Below are positions 29,644 to 37,143 of a stretch of 64,000 nucleotides of DNA, piece by piece (the first letter of the stretch is position 1; the number at the start of each line of letters is the position of its first letter). The stretch is from Azospirillum sp. B510 (GTDB taxonomy: Bacteria; Pseudomonadota; Alphaproteobacteria; Azospirillales; Azospirillaceae). The notes beneath the pieces are model-generated. The model had not been told where the DNA came from. It worked only from the letters and a program-made list of their open reading frames with translations, and did no database searches. The stretch lies in contig NC_013854.1 in assembly GCF_000010725.1 (NCBI RefSeq), positions 2,075,001-2,139,000 on the forward strand, given 5' to 3'. Position numbers and translations under genes: made by a program.

Positions 29644-29697
29644 TTGATCCCGCGACACCGCCACCGGCGCATTCCGCCGTTTTTGAGAGGCCGTTCC

Positions 29698-31638
29698 ATG
29701 GAAGTCCAATCGAACAACATCGCCGCGTCCTTGTTCGACGGTCTCGCCCAGTCCCAGCAGACGCAGGGGACGGGGACGAAGAACGACCTCTTCTCCAAGA
29801 TGATGGACCGCATGCTGGCCGACGCCGCCGCGCGCAAGCGCGAGCAGACCGATGCCGCCGCGCGCGACTCCGCCAAGGAGGCGGCGAACAACGCCGCAAG
29901 GGACGCGGCAAGGGAGGCAAGGGAAGCCCGCGACGCCAGGGCGGAGGCCCAACGCCGGCAGCCGCTACGGGCGGAACCCAGACCCGATCCGAAGCGGGCC
30001 GACGCCGCCCAGACCGCGCGTTCCGATGCGGACGCGGCCCGCGCGGCGGAGAAGGCCGGCAAGACGGACGGCGGCGACCGCCCCGTCGAGGCCAAGCGTG
30101 AGGACCGCCAGCCGCCCAAGGCCGAGAAGCCGGTGAAGGGCACGGCGAAGGCCGATGCGGCGAAAACGACCGCCGACAAGAGCGGAGCGGCGAAGAGCGG
30201 CGAGGCCGCCGGCGCCGATGCCGGCGAGACAGACGCCACGACCGAAAATGCCGGCGCCACGGCTGTCGATGCCGCCAGCGATGACGCTTCCTCCGCCCAG
30301 GACGCCGCGGCGGGGGACCAGGACACGGCCCAGGCCGACGACCAGGCCAAGGACCCAACCAAGGACCAGGCCGTCGACCAGACGGCCCTCGCGCAGCCGG
30401 TTCCGCCGCAGCCGGTGCCACAGGCCAGCGACCTGATTCTGGCCGGGCTGATGCGGAGCGGACAGGCGACGAAGACCACAGCGGATGGAAATGCCGATGG
30501 CGGGGACGGCATTGCCACCGCAGGAGCGGGCGGAACCGGGACGGCCGATGTCCTCACCCCCGTCGCCGCCCAGCTTGCCCAGGCCCAGGCCCAGGCCCAA
30601 GCCATGGCTGGCGCGGCGGCCGGCGGCCCGGCGGGAGCCGCCGCCGGGACCGTCACCGGTGCCGCTGCTGGTGCCGCCACTGGTGCCGCCACTGGTGCCG
30701 ATGCGAAGGCGGCCGGCAAAGGCGGCGACGCAGCCCAGACGGCGGATGCGGCGACGGGCGCGGCGGCGGACACCGCCAAGGCCGATGCCCTGCCGACCGA
30801 CGAGGACGCGGCGCTTCCCGACCGCTTCGCCGATCTGCTGGCCGCCGCCAAGGCGAAGTCCGGCGAGACCAAGCAGACCGGCAAACAGGCCGGTGGCGAA
30901 AGCGGGAACCGGAACGACGCCCAGCCACAGCCGCAGGCGATGCCGACGCCCCAGCCGCCGGCCCCGGCCGCCGCTCCGGCCGCTCCGGTGGCACACGCCA
31001 TCGCGACCGCCGCGACCGATACGGCCACCAAGGCGCTGGAGGGGGTCGATGCGACCGGGAACGCCGGTTCCGCCGGCTCCTCCGCCGCCGCCAACCCGCA
31101 TCTCCACCCGGCGCTGGCCGCGATGGAGGGCGCCCATGGCGGCATGCCCGGCATCGACCAGCCGCAGGCGGCCGCGACGCTCCGCCCGTCGCGCGGTACC
31201 GGCATGCCGATGGGGGTGCAGGACCAGATCGCCGTCCACATCAAGAAGCATGTCGGCGAGGAGACCGATCAGTTCACCATCAACCTGCACCCTGCCGAGC
31301 TGGGCCGGATCGACATCAAGCTGGACATCGGCGCCGATGGCCGGGTCAACGCGATGGTCGCGGTGGAAAAAGCGCAGACGCTCGAGCTTCTGCAACGCGA
31401 CAGCCGGGGATTGGAACGCGCCTTGCAGGATGCCGGACTGCAAACGGACTCCAACAGCCTGAACTTCAGCCTGCGCGGCGAAGGCAACCCCTTCGCCGGC
31501 AACGGCCAGGGCGATGGCAAGGGCACCGGAGCGGGACGGCGCGGCCGCGGCTTCGGCGGGGGCGGCGACGATGACGGGGCCGACGGCGCCGTCTATACCG
31601 CCACGCTCGGCAACGGGCGCGTCGACATCCGCGCCTGA
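29698..31638 (+). CDS. fliK: Flagellar hook-length control protein FliK
   Basis: Secreted ruler protein that sets hook length and switches export specificity. It is 646 residues. The N-terminal two thirds is low-complexity, rich in Ala, Asp, Lys, Gln and Thr (disordered ruler), and the C-terminal domain (about 500-590) has the FliK hallmark QDQIAVHIKKHVGEETDQFTINLHPAELGRIDIKLDIGADGRVNAMVAVEKAQTLELLQRDSRGLERALQDAGLQ. The start at 29698 follows GAGAGG; the frame opens further upstream but without a good start. It precedes flgD by 83 bp, the usual pairing. Confidence 0.92.
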   Translation: MEVQSNNIAASLFDGLAQSQQTQGTGTKNDLFSKMMDRMLADAAARKREQTDAAARDSAKEAANNAARDAAREAREARDARAEAQRRQPLRAEPRPDPKRADAAQTARSDADAARAAEKAGKTDGGDRPVEAKREDRQPPKAEKPVKGTAKADAAKTTADKSGAAKSGEAAGADAGETDATTENAGATAVDAASDDASSAQDAAAGDQDTAQADDQAKDPTKDQAVDQTALAQPVPPQPVPQASDLILAGLMRSGQATKTTADGNADGGDGIATAGAGGTGTADVLTPVAAQLAQAQAQAQAMAGAAAGGPAGAAAGTVTGAAAGAATGAATGADAKAAGKGGDAAQTADAATGAAADTAKADALPTDEDAALPDRFADLLAAAKAKSGETKQTGKQAGGESGNRNDAQPQPQAMPTPQPPAPAAAPAAPVAHAIATAATDTATKALEGVDATGNAGSAGSSAAANPHLHPALAAMEGAHGGMPGIDQPQAAATLRPSRGTGMPMGVQDQIAVHIKKHVGEETDQFTINLHPAELGRIDIKLDIGADGRVNAMVAVEKAQTLELLQRDSRGLERALQDAGLQTDSNSLNFSLRGEGNPFAGNGQGDGKGTGAGRRGRGFGGGGDDDGADGAVYTATLGNGRVDIRA

Positions 31639-31721
31639 CGCAACGCCTCGCCGCGGCCCCCGAAGGGATCACGGCGGCAGATCACAGATTTCGGCCGGAA
31701 AGGCCACAAAGGAAGACCGCC

Positions 31722-32477
31722 ATGGCCACGACCACCAGCACCACCAACAACACCCCGACCATCAACCAGTTCGGCACCTTCTCGGGCGGCAAGTCCACCG
31801 GTTCCAAAACGGCGGACGAGACGTCGAAGACCCCGCAGACCGATGCCCAGAAGACCGCGTCGGCCACCAAGGGGCTGGGCGACAATTTCCAGACGTTCCT
31901 CACCATGCTGACCACGCAGATGAAGAACCAGGATCCCCTGAAGCCGCTCGACACCAACGACATGACCAAGCAGCTGGTCGACTTCGCGAACGTCGAGCAG
32001 AACATCGGCACCAACAGCCGCCTGGACAAGCTGGTGCAGTTGCAGTCGGCCGGCACCGCCTCTACCAACCTCGCCTATCTCGGCCGCACCGTCGCCTTCC
32101 AGGGCGATACCTTCCAATACACGCAGGGCATGACCCAGGCCCCGCTGGGCTATGAGCTGGCGACCTCGGCCAAGTCGGTGCGCGTCGACATCCTGGACGC
32201 CAACAGCAACATCGTCCGCACGATGCAGGGCGACACCACCGCCGGTGTCAAGCATGCGGTCGCCTGGGACTTCAAGGACAACAACGGCAACGCGGTGCAA
32301 CCCGGCACCTATCGCCTGAACATCGCTCCGATGTCGGAGAACAAGGACGACACCATCAAGACGACCACCTACACCTTCGGCACCGTCTCGGGCATCGGCA
32401 ACAACAAGGATGGCGAGACGGTGCTGAATGTCGGCCCGAGCGAAGTGCCGCTGTCGAAGTTGACCACCGTGTATTGA
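31722..32477 (+). CDS. flgD: Flagellar hook assembly protein FlgD
   Basis: Hook cap needed for FlgE polymerisation. After a Thr/Ser-rich N-terminus, the conserved segment NFQTFLTMLTTQMKNQDPLKPLDTNDMTKQLVDFANVEQNIGTNSRLDKL lies at about 54-105. The FlgD Ig-like and Tudor-like domains follow (VAWDFKDNNGNAVQPGTYRLNI). It is 251 residues. It follows fliK and is followed by a strong terminator, so it closes the fliK-flgD unit. Confidence 0.95.
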   Translation: MATTTSTTNNTPTINQFGTFSGGKSTGSKTADETSKTPQTDAQKTASATKGLGDNFQTFLTMLTTQMKNQDPLKPLDTNDMTKQLVDFANVEQNIGTNSRLDKLVQLQSAGTASTNLAYLGRTVAFQGDTFQYTQGMTQAPLGYELATSAKSVRVDILDANSNIVRTMQGDTTAGVKHAVAWDFKDNNGNAVQPGTYRLNIAPMSENKDDTIKTTTYTFGTVSGIGNNKDGETVLNVGPSEVPLSKLTTVY

Positions 32478-32514
32478 CCGGGGCCGGTCGCATGAACCGA
32501 CCGCCGCCATCCCA

Positions 32515-32543
32515 GGACGGCCGGGACGCCGCCCCGGCCGTCC
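32515..32543 (+). terminator. Terminator after flgD
   Basis: GGACGGCCGGG (32515-32525) pairs perfectly with CCCGGCCGTCC (32533-32543): an 11-bp GC-rich stem with a 7-nt loop, 38 nt after the flgD stop. A smaller hairpin (GGTCG/CGACC) lies just before it. No U tract. Confidence 0.65.
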
Positions 32544-32584
32544 GGGGAGCCGGCTACCACCCGATAAAATGTTAACCCTTTCGT

Positions 32585-32599
32585 TTAGGCATTTGTTAA
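32585..32599 (+). promoter_or_regulatory. CtrA-like box before sciP
   Basis: TTAG-GCATTTG-TTAA matches the CtrA consensus TTAA-N7-TTAA at 7 of 8 positions and ends 62 bp before the sciP ATG. Another TTAA lies at 32572. In Caulobacter, sciP transcription depends on CtrA. Confidence 0.5.
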
Positions 32600-32661
32600 G
32601 TGCCGGCGCCTACAGTACCCCGAAATCGTGGAATCCACAGTTTGGGTTGGAGCGTCCGCGC

Positions 32662-32988
32662 ATGGCACTCATAGAACTCGACACCGGCGATGATTCGGCA
32701 GCCGGTGCATCGGTCATTGGTCCTGAGGGGCGTCCCATGACCGAAAATGATCTTCCCCCGCCCGACACCAAGCGTTGGGTGATGCGCCGCAAGGCCGAGG
32801 TCGTCGCCGGCGTCCGTTCGGGCCTGATAAGCCTGGAGGAGGCCTGCCGCCGCTACACCCTGTCGGTGGAGGAATTCCTGTCCTGGCAGCGGTTGATCGA
32901 CAGCCACGGCATGCGCGGCCTGCGCGCCACCCGTCTGCAAGACTACCGCCCCGGCCAGTCGGTCCGCGAGCGGATCACCGCGGACTGA
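32662..32988 (+). CDS. sciP: CtrA inhibitor SciP (DUF1153 family)
   Basis: 108-residue helix-turn-helix protein. The block LPPPDTKRWVMRRKAEVVAGVRSGLISLEEACRRYTLSVEEFLSWQRLIDSHGMRGLRATRLQDYR (about residues 29-95) is the DUF1153/SciP signature. In Caulobacter, SciP binds CtrA at promoters and lowers its activity late in the cell cycle. The start at 32662 is chosen over an upstream in-frame ATG because GGAG lies nine bases ahead and homologues begin near here. Its location beside flagellar genes fits CtrA-linked control of motility. Confidence 0.92.
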   Translation: MALIELDTGDDSAAGASVIGPEGRPMTENDLPPPDTKRWVMRRKAEVVAGVRSGLISLEEACRRYTLSVEEFLSWQRLIDSHGMRGLRATRLQDYRPGQSVRERITAD

Positions 32989-33012
32989 CGACCCGCGCGT
33001 CTTCTTCGCCAC

Positions 33013-33039
33013 AACGCCGCAGGTCCGCCCTGCGGCGTT
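33013..33039 (+). terminator. Terminator after sciP
   Basis: AACGCCGCAGG (33013-33023) pairs with CCTGCGGCGTT (33029-33039), an 11-bp perfect stem with a 5-nt loop, followed by TTT. A good intrinsic terminator 24 nt after the sciP stop. Confidence 0.8.
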
Positions 33040-33077
33040 TTCGCATTCGGGGCGGGGGATAAGCGCGACCTCCCAAC

Positions 33078-33698
33078 CTATTCCCGAAGCTTTCCACAGG
33101 CCAAATCGATCAGCGCCGCCGCCGTGCTCGCCACCGACGCGTTGCCCGGCCCCAGATCCAGCACCCGGCCGGCGGCATAGGCGCCTTCCATCAGCAACTG
33201 CAACTGCGCGCATAGCTGGTCCGGATCAGCGGCACCGGCCGCCAGCGCCAGCGCGCGCAGACGGTCACGCACCATGCGCTTGTGGGCCAGCGCCAAGACG
33301 CGGGCGGGATTGGCGGGGTCGCGAAGCTCGGCCGCCGCGGTCGTGAAGGGACAGCCCTGGAATTTCGGATGGGCGATCCAATGGCTGAGCGACAGGAACA
33401 GCGCCTTCATCTGGGTGCGTGGGTCGCCGGGATGACGGGCGGTCACCCGCTCCCACCACGCCGCATGCCAGACCATGTTGCGTTCCAGATAGGCGCAGAC
33501 CAGATCATCCTTCGAAGCGAAATTCCGGTACAGGCTCATCTTGGCGACGCCGGAACAGGCGATGATCATGTCGATGCCGACCGCGCGGATGCCGTCGCGG
33601 TAGAACAGTTCCGCCGCGGTGTCGAGAATCCGGTCGCGCGCCGGCTTGCGTGCGACCGCCGTCGCGGCTCCCTCGATCCTCGGCATCCCTGATCCCAT
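33078..33698 (-). CDS. TetR-family transcriptional regulator
   Basis: 206-residue repressor. The N-terminal HTH is at about 18-65 (RDRILDTAAELFYRDGIRAVGIDMIIACSGVAKMSLYRNFASKDDLVCAYLE), a clear TetR DNA-binding domain. The C-terminal ligand domain has a Trp-rich segment (VWHAAWWERV) and a C-P-F motif (QGCPFTTAAAEL) shared with the YcdC/TetR_C subgroup. It is divergent from a MaoC-like dehydratase gene, and the intervening region carries a perfect 19-bp inverted repeat, so self-regulation and control of the dehydratase are likely. An alternative ATG at 33686 exists. Confidence 0.92.
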   Translation of the reverse strand: MGSGMPRIEGAATAVARKPARDRILDTAAELFYRDGIRAVGIDMIIACSGVAKMSLYRNFASKDDLVCAYLERNMVWHAAWWERVTARHPGDPRTQMKALFLSLSHWIAHPKFQGCPFTTAAAELRDPANPARVLALAHKRMVRDRLRALALAAGAADPDQLCAQLQLLMEGAYAAGRVLDLGPGNASVASTAAALIDLACGKLRE

Positions 33699-33730
33699 CC
33701 GTTGCGAACGGCCAGGGCCAAGCCCGGCAT

Positions 33731-33760
33731 TGACAATGATACAGACCTGTCTCTACCATC
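33731..33760 (+). promoter_or_regulatory. Promoter of the MaoC-like gene
   Basis: TTGACA (33731-33736), 18 bp spacer, TACCAT (33755-33760). It overlaps the left operator arm, so bound TetR protein should block it. Confidence 0.45.
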
Positions 33761-33765
33761 GCAAG
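33737..33765 (-). promoter_or_regulatory. Promoter of the TetR gene
   Basis: On the minus strand TTGCGA (33760-33765) and TATCAT (33737-33742) are 17 bp apart. The -10 element lies within the left arm of the inverted repeat. Confidence 0.5.
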
Positions 33766-33787
33766 AGAGAGACAGGTCTGTATCATC
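33737..33787. promoter_or_regulatory. Perfect 19-bp inverted repeat, TetR double operator
   Basis: ATGATACAGACCTGTCTCT (33737-33755) is repeated as its exact reverse complement at 33769-33787, separated by 13 bp. Each arm contains its own small palindrome, AGAC-N2-GTCT, centred 28 bp apart, as expected for two repressor dimers. It spans both divergent promoters. Confidence 0.8.
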
Positions 33788-33831
33788 GGCTGACCGGCCT
33801 TTGCTCACCCCAACGAATGGAGTTCCGGGAG

Positions 33832-34275
33832 ATGCGCTATTTCGAAGACATCGCGGTGGGCGACCGTTTCACCAGCGGGCCGCTGACGGTCGAGGCGACG
33901 GAGATCGTCGCCTTCGCCGAGAGGTTCGACCCGCAGCCCTTTCATCTGGACGCCGAGGCGGCGAAGGACACGCTGTTCCGCGGGCTGGCGGCCAGCGGCT
34001 GGCACACCGCCGGGCTGACCATGCGGATGATCGTCGGCAGCGATGCGAGGCTGGCCGGCGGCTATATCGGCATGGGGGTGGACGAGATCGGCTGGCCGCG
34101 CCCGACCCGGCCCGGCGACGTGCTGCGCATCGAGATGGAGGTGCTGGAGGCCCGCCGCTCGACCAAACGGCCCGGCCAGGGCGTGCTGCGGGTAAAGACC
34201 ACCACCTTCAACCAGAAGGATGAGGTGGTGCAGACGATGACCGCCAACCTGCTGGCACCCGGCCGCCCCGCCTGA
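33832..34275 (+). CDS. MaoC-family dehydratase
   Basis: 147-residue hot-dog-fold (R)-hydratase/dehydratase. It begins MRYFEDIAVGDRFTSGPLTVEATEIVAFAERFDPQPFHLDAEAAKDTLFRGLAASGWHT; the D-P-Q-P-F-H-x-D and G-x-x-A-S-G-x-H segments contain the catalytic Asp and His of MaoC dehydratases. The full domain is present. It is preceded by a TetR-type operator at -45 and probably acts on an acyl-CoA or related thioester whose breakdown the divergent TetR gene senses. The substrate is unknown. Confidence 0.92.
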   Translation: MRYFEDIAVGDRFTSGPLTVEATEIVAFAERFDPQPFHLDAEAAKDTLFRGLAASGWHTAGLTMRMIVGSDARLAGGYIGMGVDEIGWPRPTRPGDVLRIEMEVLEARRSTKRPGQGVLRVKTTTFNQKDEVVQTMTANLLAPGRPA

Positions 34276-34383
34276 AATTGGAAAGCCCCCGCTTTCATTC
34301 AGCGGGATGAGTCGATGAAGGGCGGGAGGAGTGGTGATGCCGGCTGGCGGCACAGCCCCATCCCCCCTTCCCATCCCCCCTTC

Positions 34384-35307
34384 TTATCCGAGGGCGCGCT
34401 TCACGATCAGCGACAGCTTATCCAGCATCGCCGGGTCGCGGTGGGCGGGTGCCGTCATGATGGCGTTGTCGAGCGCGGTGTGGCAGCCCTGGACGCACAG
34501 CCCCTGGCGCCGCGCCATCTTCGGCGCCAGCGCCGCCACCAGCGCGCGCGCCTTGCCGGCATTGGCGACCACCACCTTGATCACCGCATCGACCGACACA
34601 TGGTCGTGATCCTCATGCCAGCAATCGTAATCGGTGACCATGGCGACGGTCGCGTAGCACATCTCCGCCTCGCGGGCGAGCTTGGCCTCCGGCATGTTGG
34701 TCATGCCGATGACGTCGCAGCCCCAGCCGCGGTACAGGTTCGATTCGGCGACGGTGGAGAATTGCGGCCCCTCCATCACCATATAGGTGCCGCGCCGCTG
34801 GCGCGGGATGTCCAGTTCGGCCAGCGACTCCTCGATCAGGTCGCCCAGCCGGCCGCAGACCGGATGACCGAACCCGACATGGGCGACCAGCCCGCTGCCG
34901 AAGAAGGTCTTGGCGCGGGCGAAGCTGCGGTCGATGAACTGGTCGATCACCACGAAGGTGCCCGGCGGCAGATCTTCCTTCAACGAACCGACCGCCGACA
35001 CCGACAGGATTTCCGTCACGCCCAGCTGCTTCAGCGCATGGATGTTGGCGCGGAAATTCAGCTCGGACGGCGGGATGCGGTGGCCACGGCCGTGGCGTGG
35101 CAGGAAGACCAGCTTCCGCCCCGCCAGCTCGCCGGTCAGCAACTCGTCCGACGGCTCGCCGAAGGGCGTCGTCACCTTGACCCAGCGGGTGTTCTCCAAC
35201 CCGTCGATGTCGTACAGGCCGCTACCGCCGATCACCCCCAGAATCGCCTCGCCAATCGCCTCGCCAATCGCCTCGCCAGCCGTTCCGCCGCTCGCACCGT
35301 CGCCCAT
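34384..35307 (-). CDS. mtnP: S-methyl-5'-thioadenosine phosphorylase
   Basis: Phosphorolysis of methylthioadenosine to adenine and methylthioribose-1-phosphate in methionine salvage. The fold markers are GVIGGSGLYDIDGLENTRWV, LPRHGRGHRIPPSELNFRANIHALKQLGV, SAVGSLKEDLPPGTFVVIDQFIDRS, and the substrate site GPQFSTVAESNLYRGWGCDVIGMTNMPEAKLAREAE. It is 307 residues. The start at 35307 is followed by an unusual GEAIGEAIGEAI repeat from a 12-bp tandem unit. The family could also include 6-oxopurine (MTIP) phosphorylases; NMPEAKLAREAE favours MTAP. Confidence 0.94.
   Translation of the reverse strand: MGDGASGGTAGEAIGEAIGEAILGVIGGSGLYDIDGLENTRWVKVTTPFGEPSDELLTGELAGRKLVFLPRHGRGHRIPPSELNFRANIHALKQLGVTEILSVSAVGSLKEDLPPGTFVVIDQFIDRSFARAKTFFGSGLVAHVGFGHPVCGRLGDLIEESLAELDIPRQRRGTYMVMEGPQFSTVAESNLYRGWGCDVIGMTNMPEAKLAREAEMCYATVAMVTDYDCWHEDHDHVSVDAVIKVVVANAGKARALVAALAPKMARRQGLCVQGCHTALDNAIMTAPAHRDPAMLDKLSLIVKRALG
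35242..35277. repeat. Three tandem 12-bp units inside mtnP
   Basis: AATCGCCTCGCC is repeated three times without a mismatch, encoding GEAI in tandem near the MtnP N-terminus. The number of copies could vary in frame. Confidence 0.85.
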
Positions 35308-35371
35308 GAACCGTCGCCTCCCACTCAAAGGACGCGCGAGTATTTCGGTCGCGCAGGGCAATTGCAACCGC

Positions 35372-36073
35372 TCAGGCGGCGCCGGAAGCACGGCCGCGCC
35401 GAGACGGGCGGCGCAGCAGGGCACCCAGCAGCAGCCCGGCGCCGACCCCGCCGGCATGGGCGCCCCAGCCGACCTCGGCCAGTGGCGAGTCCGCTCCGAC
35501 CGGCACCAGCATCATCGCCGCGTTCAGGAACGCGAAGACCAGGATCGCCCCCTGCACCAGCCGCCGGGGCCAGAACCGCGACAGCGGTCCGAACCGCGGC
35601 CGCATCGACAGGAAGGCGCCCATCAGCGCGCAGATCGCCCCGCTCGACCCGATCAGCGGCGCCATCCGGTCGGTGGTCAGCAGCCCCTCGGTCAGCGCCG
35701 CCGCGACCGTGCCCATCAGGAAGACCAGAAGGTAGCGGAGATGACCGGCCTCCCGCTCCACCACGTCGCCGAGCAGCCAAAGAACCGCCATGTTGGACAG
35801 CAGATGGGTCAGGTCGCCATGGATCAGCACATGGCCGAACAGGCCCCGCCACAGCGCCCCGGTTGGCAGCGGCCCCGCCAGTTCGACCGTTCCGAAGAAA
35901 TAGGCGGGAACGAAGGCGAAGGATTCGGGCGGCAGCCGCAGGACGAAGGCCAGCACGCAGACAAGGATCACGATCCGGTTGGCATAGGGAGGACTGGGCG
36001 CCTGGGTGGCGGGCCCGCCCCCAATCTTCCGGCCTCCCGGCTTCCGGTCCTGCCGGTGCAGCGCCAGCGCCAT
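35372..36073 (-). CDS. Rhomboid-family intramembrane serine protease
   Basis: 233-residue multi-pass membrane protein. The catalytic dyad is visible: GSSGAI with Ser144 and H206 in GAHAGGVGAG; the HLLSN motif (H90, N94) supplies the oxyanion residues. About six helices are predicted, starting at residue 33. The N-terminal 30 residues are basic and cytoplasmic. Substrates cannot be told. Coding is just upstream of mtnP on the same strand, 64 bp beyond its start, so co-transcription is possible. Confidence 0.92.
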   Translation of the reverse strand: MALALHRQDRKPGGRKIGGGPATQAPSPPYANRIVILVCVLAFVLRLPPESFAFVPAYFFGTVELAGPLPTGALWRGLFGHVLIHGDLTHLLSNMAVLWLLGDVVEREAGHLRYLLVFLMGTVAAALTEGLLTTDRMAPLIGSSGAICALMGAFLSMRPRFGPLSRFWPRRLVQGAILVFAFLNAAMMLVPVGADSPLAEVGWGAHAGGVGAGLLLGALLRRPSRRGRASGAA

Positions 36074-36294
36074 TCCCCGCCCTCGCCATTCGTCGTCCGG
36101 AGCCGCCCCGCGCGGCGATAGGTCTCACCCCAATGTAGGAAGGGGGGATGTTGAAAACAGCCGTTTCCGGCGCCATCCGACCTTCCTCTATACCGGTCGG
36201 AGGGATTGGAGCGCCGCCCTCACGCTGGCACAGTGTTACCACCATCCGGCGAGGGCGCCTTCGCCGGACAACGACAACCGGGGAAGAAACAACC

Positions 36295-37092
36295 ATGAAC
36301 GAACGTCAGGATACCGGCAGCATGACGGTGGAACGCCAGGGCCGCGTCATGGTGCTGACCATGAGCGACGCCGGCACCCGCAACGCGCTGGGTTTGAAGA
36401 TGATGGGGGCCGGCCGCGACGCGCTGGACGAGGCGACGCATGATCCCGGCATCGGCGCCATCGTGCTGACCGGGGCCGACGGCGCCTTCAGCTCCGGCGG
36501 GCACCTGACCAATCTCTATCACCATGGCAGCCGTTCGCGGTCCGAGAACCGGGACGGGATCGAGCGCTTCCATGGCTGGGTCCGCGCCATGCGCGAATGC
36601 CCCAAGCCGATCATCGCCGCGGTCGAGGGGCCGGCGGCGGGCGCCGGCTTCTCGCTGGCGTTGGCCTGCGACCTGATCGTCGCGGCGGAGGACGCGGAAT
36701 TCCTGACCGCCTATGTCAAGGTCGGGTTGACGGCCGACGGCGGCGCCTCCGCCTCGCTCGCCCGCGCCCTGCCGCCGCAGCTCTATGCGGAGCTGATGCT
36801 GACCGGCGGTCCGGTCGACGCGACCCGCCTGCATGCGGCCGGGGTCGTCAACCGCGTCACCGCGACCGGCCGCGCGCTCACCGAGGCGATCACCTGGGCG
36901 CAGACCATCGCCGACGGACCCGCCGGCGCCATGGGCCGGGCCAAGAAACTGATGGAGCTGGCCTATGGCAGCTTCGCCACCCAGCTGGCCCGCGAGAGCG
37001 ACCTGTTCGTCGAGGCTCTGCACCATGGCGAGGCGAAGGAGGGGATCACCGCCTTCTTCGAGAAACGCCCGCCGGTGTTCCACAAGCGCTGA
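36295..37092 (+). CDS. Enoyl-CoA hydratase/isomerase family protein (oxepin-CoA-like group)
   Basis: 265-residue crotonase-fold protein. The oxyanion-hole segments are GAIVLTGADGAFSSGGHLTNLYHHG and AVEGPAAGAGFSLALACDLIVAAEDAEFLTAYVKVGLTADGGASASLARALPPQLYAELMLTGGPVDATRLHAAGVVNRV. The catalytic Glu pair of true hydratases is not clear at the second site (T-A-D-G-G), so it may be an isomerase or a relative. The start at 36295 follows GGGGAAG. It stands alone, ending in a hairpin shared with the converging MCP gene. Confidence 0.88.
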   Translation: MNERQDTGSMTVERQGRVMVLTMSDAGTRNALGLKMMGAGRDALDEATHDPGIGAIVLTGADGAFSSGGHLTNLYHHGSRSRSENRDGIERFHGWVRAMRECPKPIIAAVEGPAAGAGFSLALACDLIVAAEDAEFLTAYVKVGLTADGGASASLARALPPQLYAELMLTGGPVDATRLHAAGVVNRVTATGRALTEAITWAQTIADGPAGAMGRAKKLMELAYGSFATQLARESDLFVEALHHGEAKEGITAFFEKRPPVFHKR

Positions 37093-37096
37093 CGGG

Positions 37097-37143
37097 GATG
37101 GACGGCCGGGTGTCGCGGACAGCGCGCCGCCCGGCCATCCATC
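37097..37143. terminator. Terminator hairpin shared by convergent hydratase and MCP genes
   Basis: GGCCGGG (37104-37110) pairs with CCCGGCC (37130-37136), and GATGG/CCATC can extend the stem. The right arm runs into the stop codon of the MCP gene. Confidence 0.5.

Larger units (their letters stand above)
29391..29697. other. 307-bp gap before fliK holding its promoter
   Basis: No gene is seen here. It carries a CCGG-containing palindrome and a sigma-54 promoter (listed separately) and a GAGAGG ribosome-binding site for fliK near 29686. The first part, just after the flgN-like gene, holds no clear terminator. Confidence 0.6.

Noticed and set aside
32572..32587. CtrA box TTAA-N8-TTTA before sciP
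   Set aside because: The spacing is 8, not 7; the box at 32585-32599 fits better.
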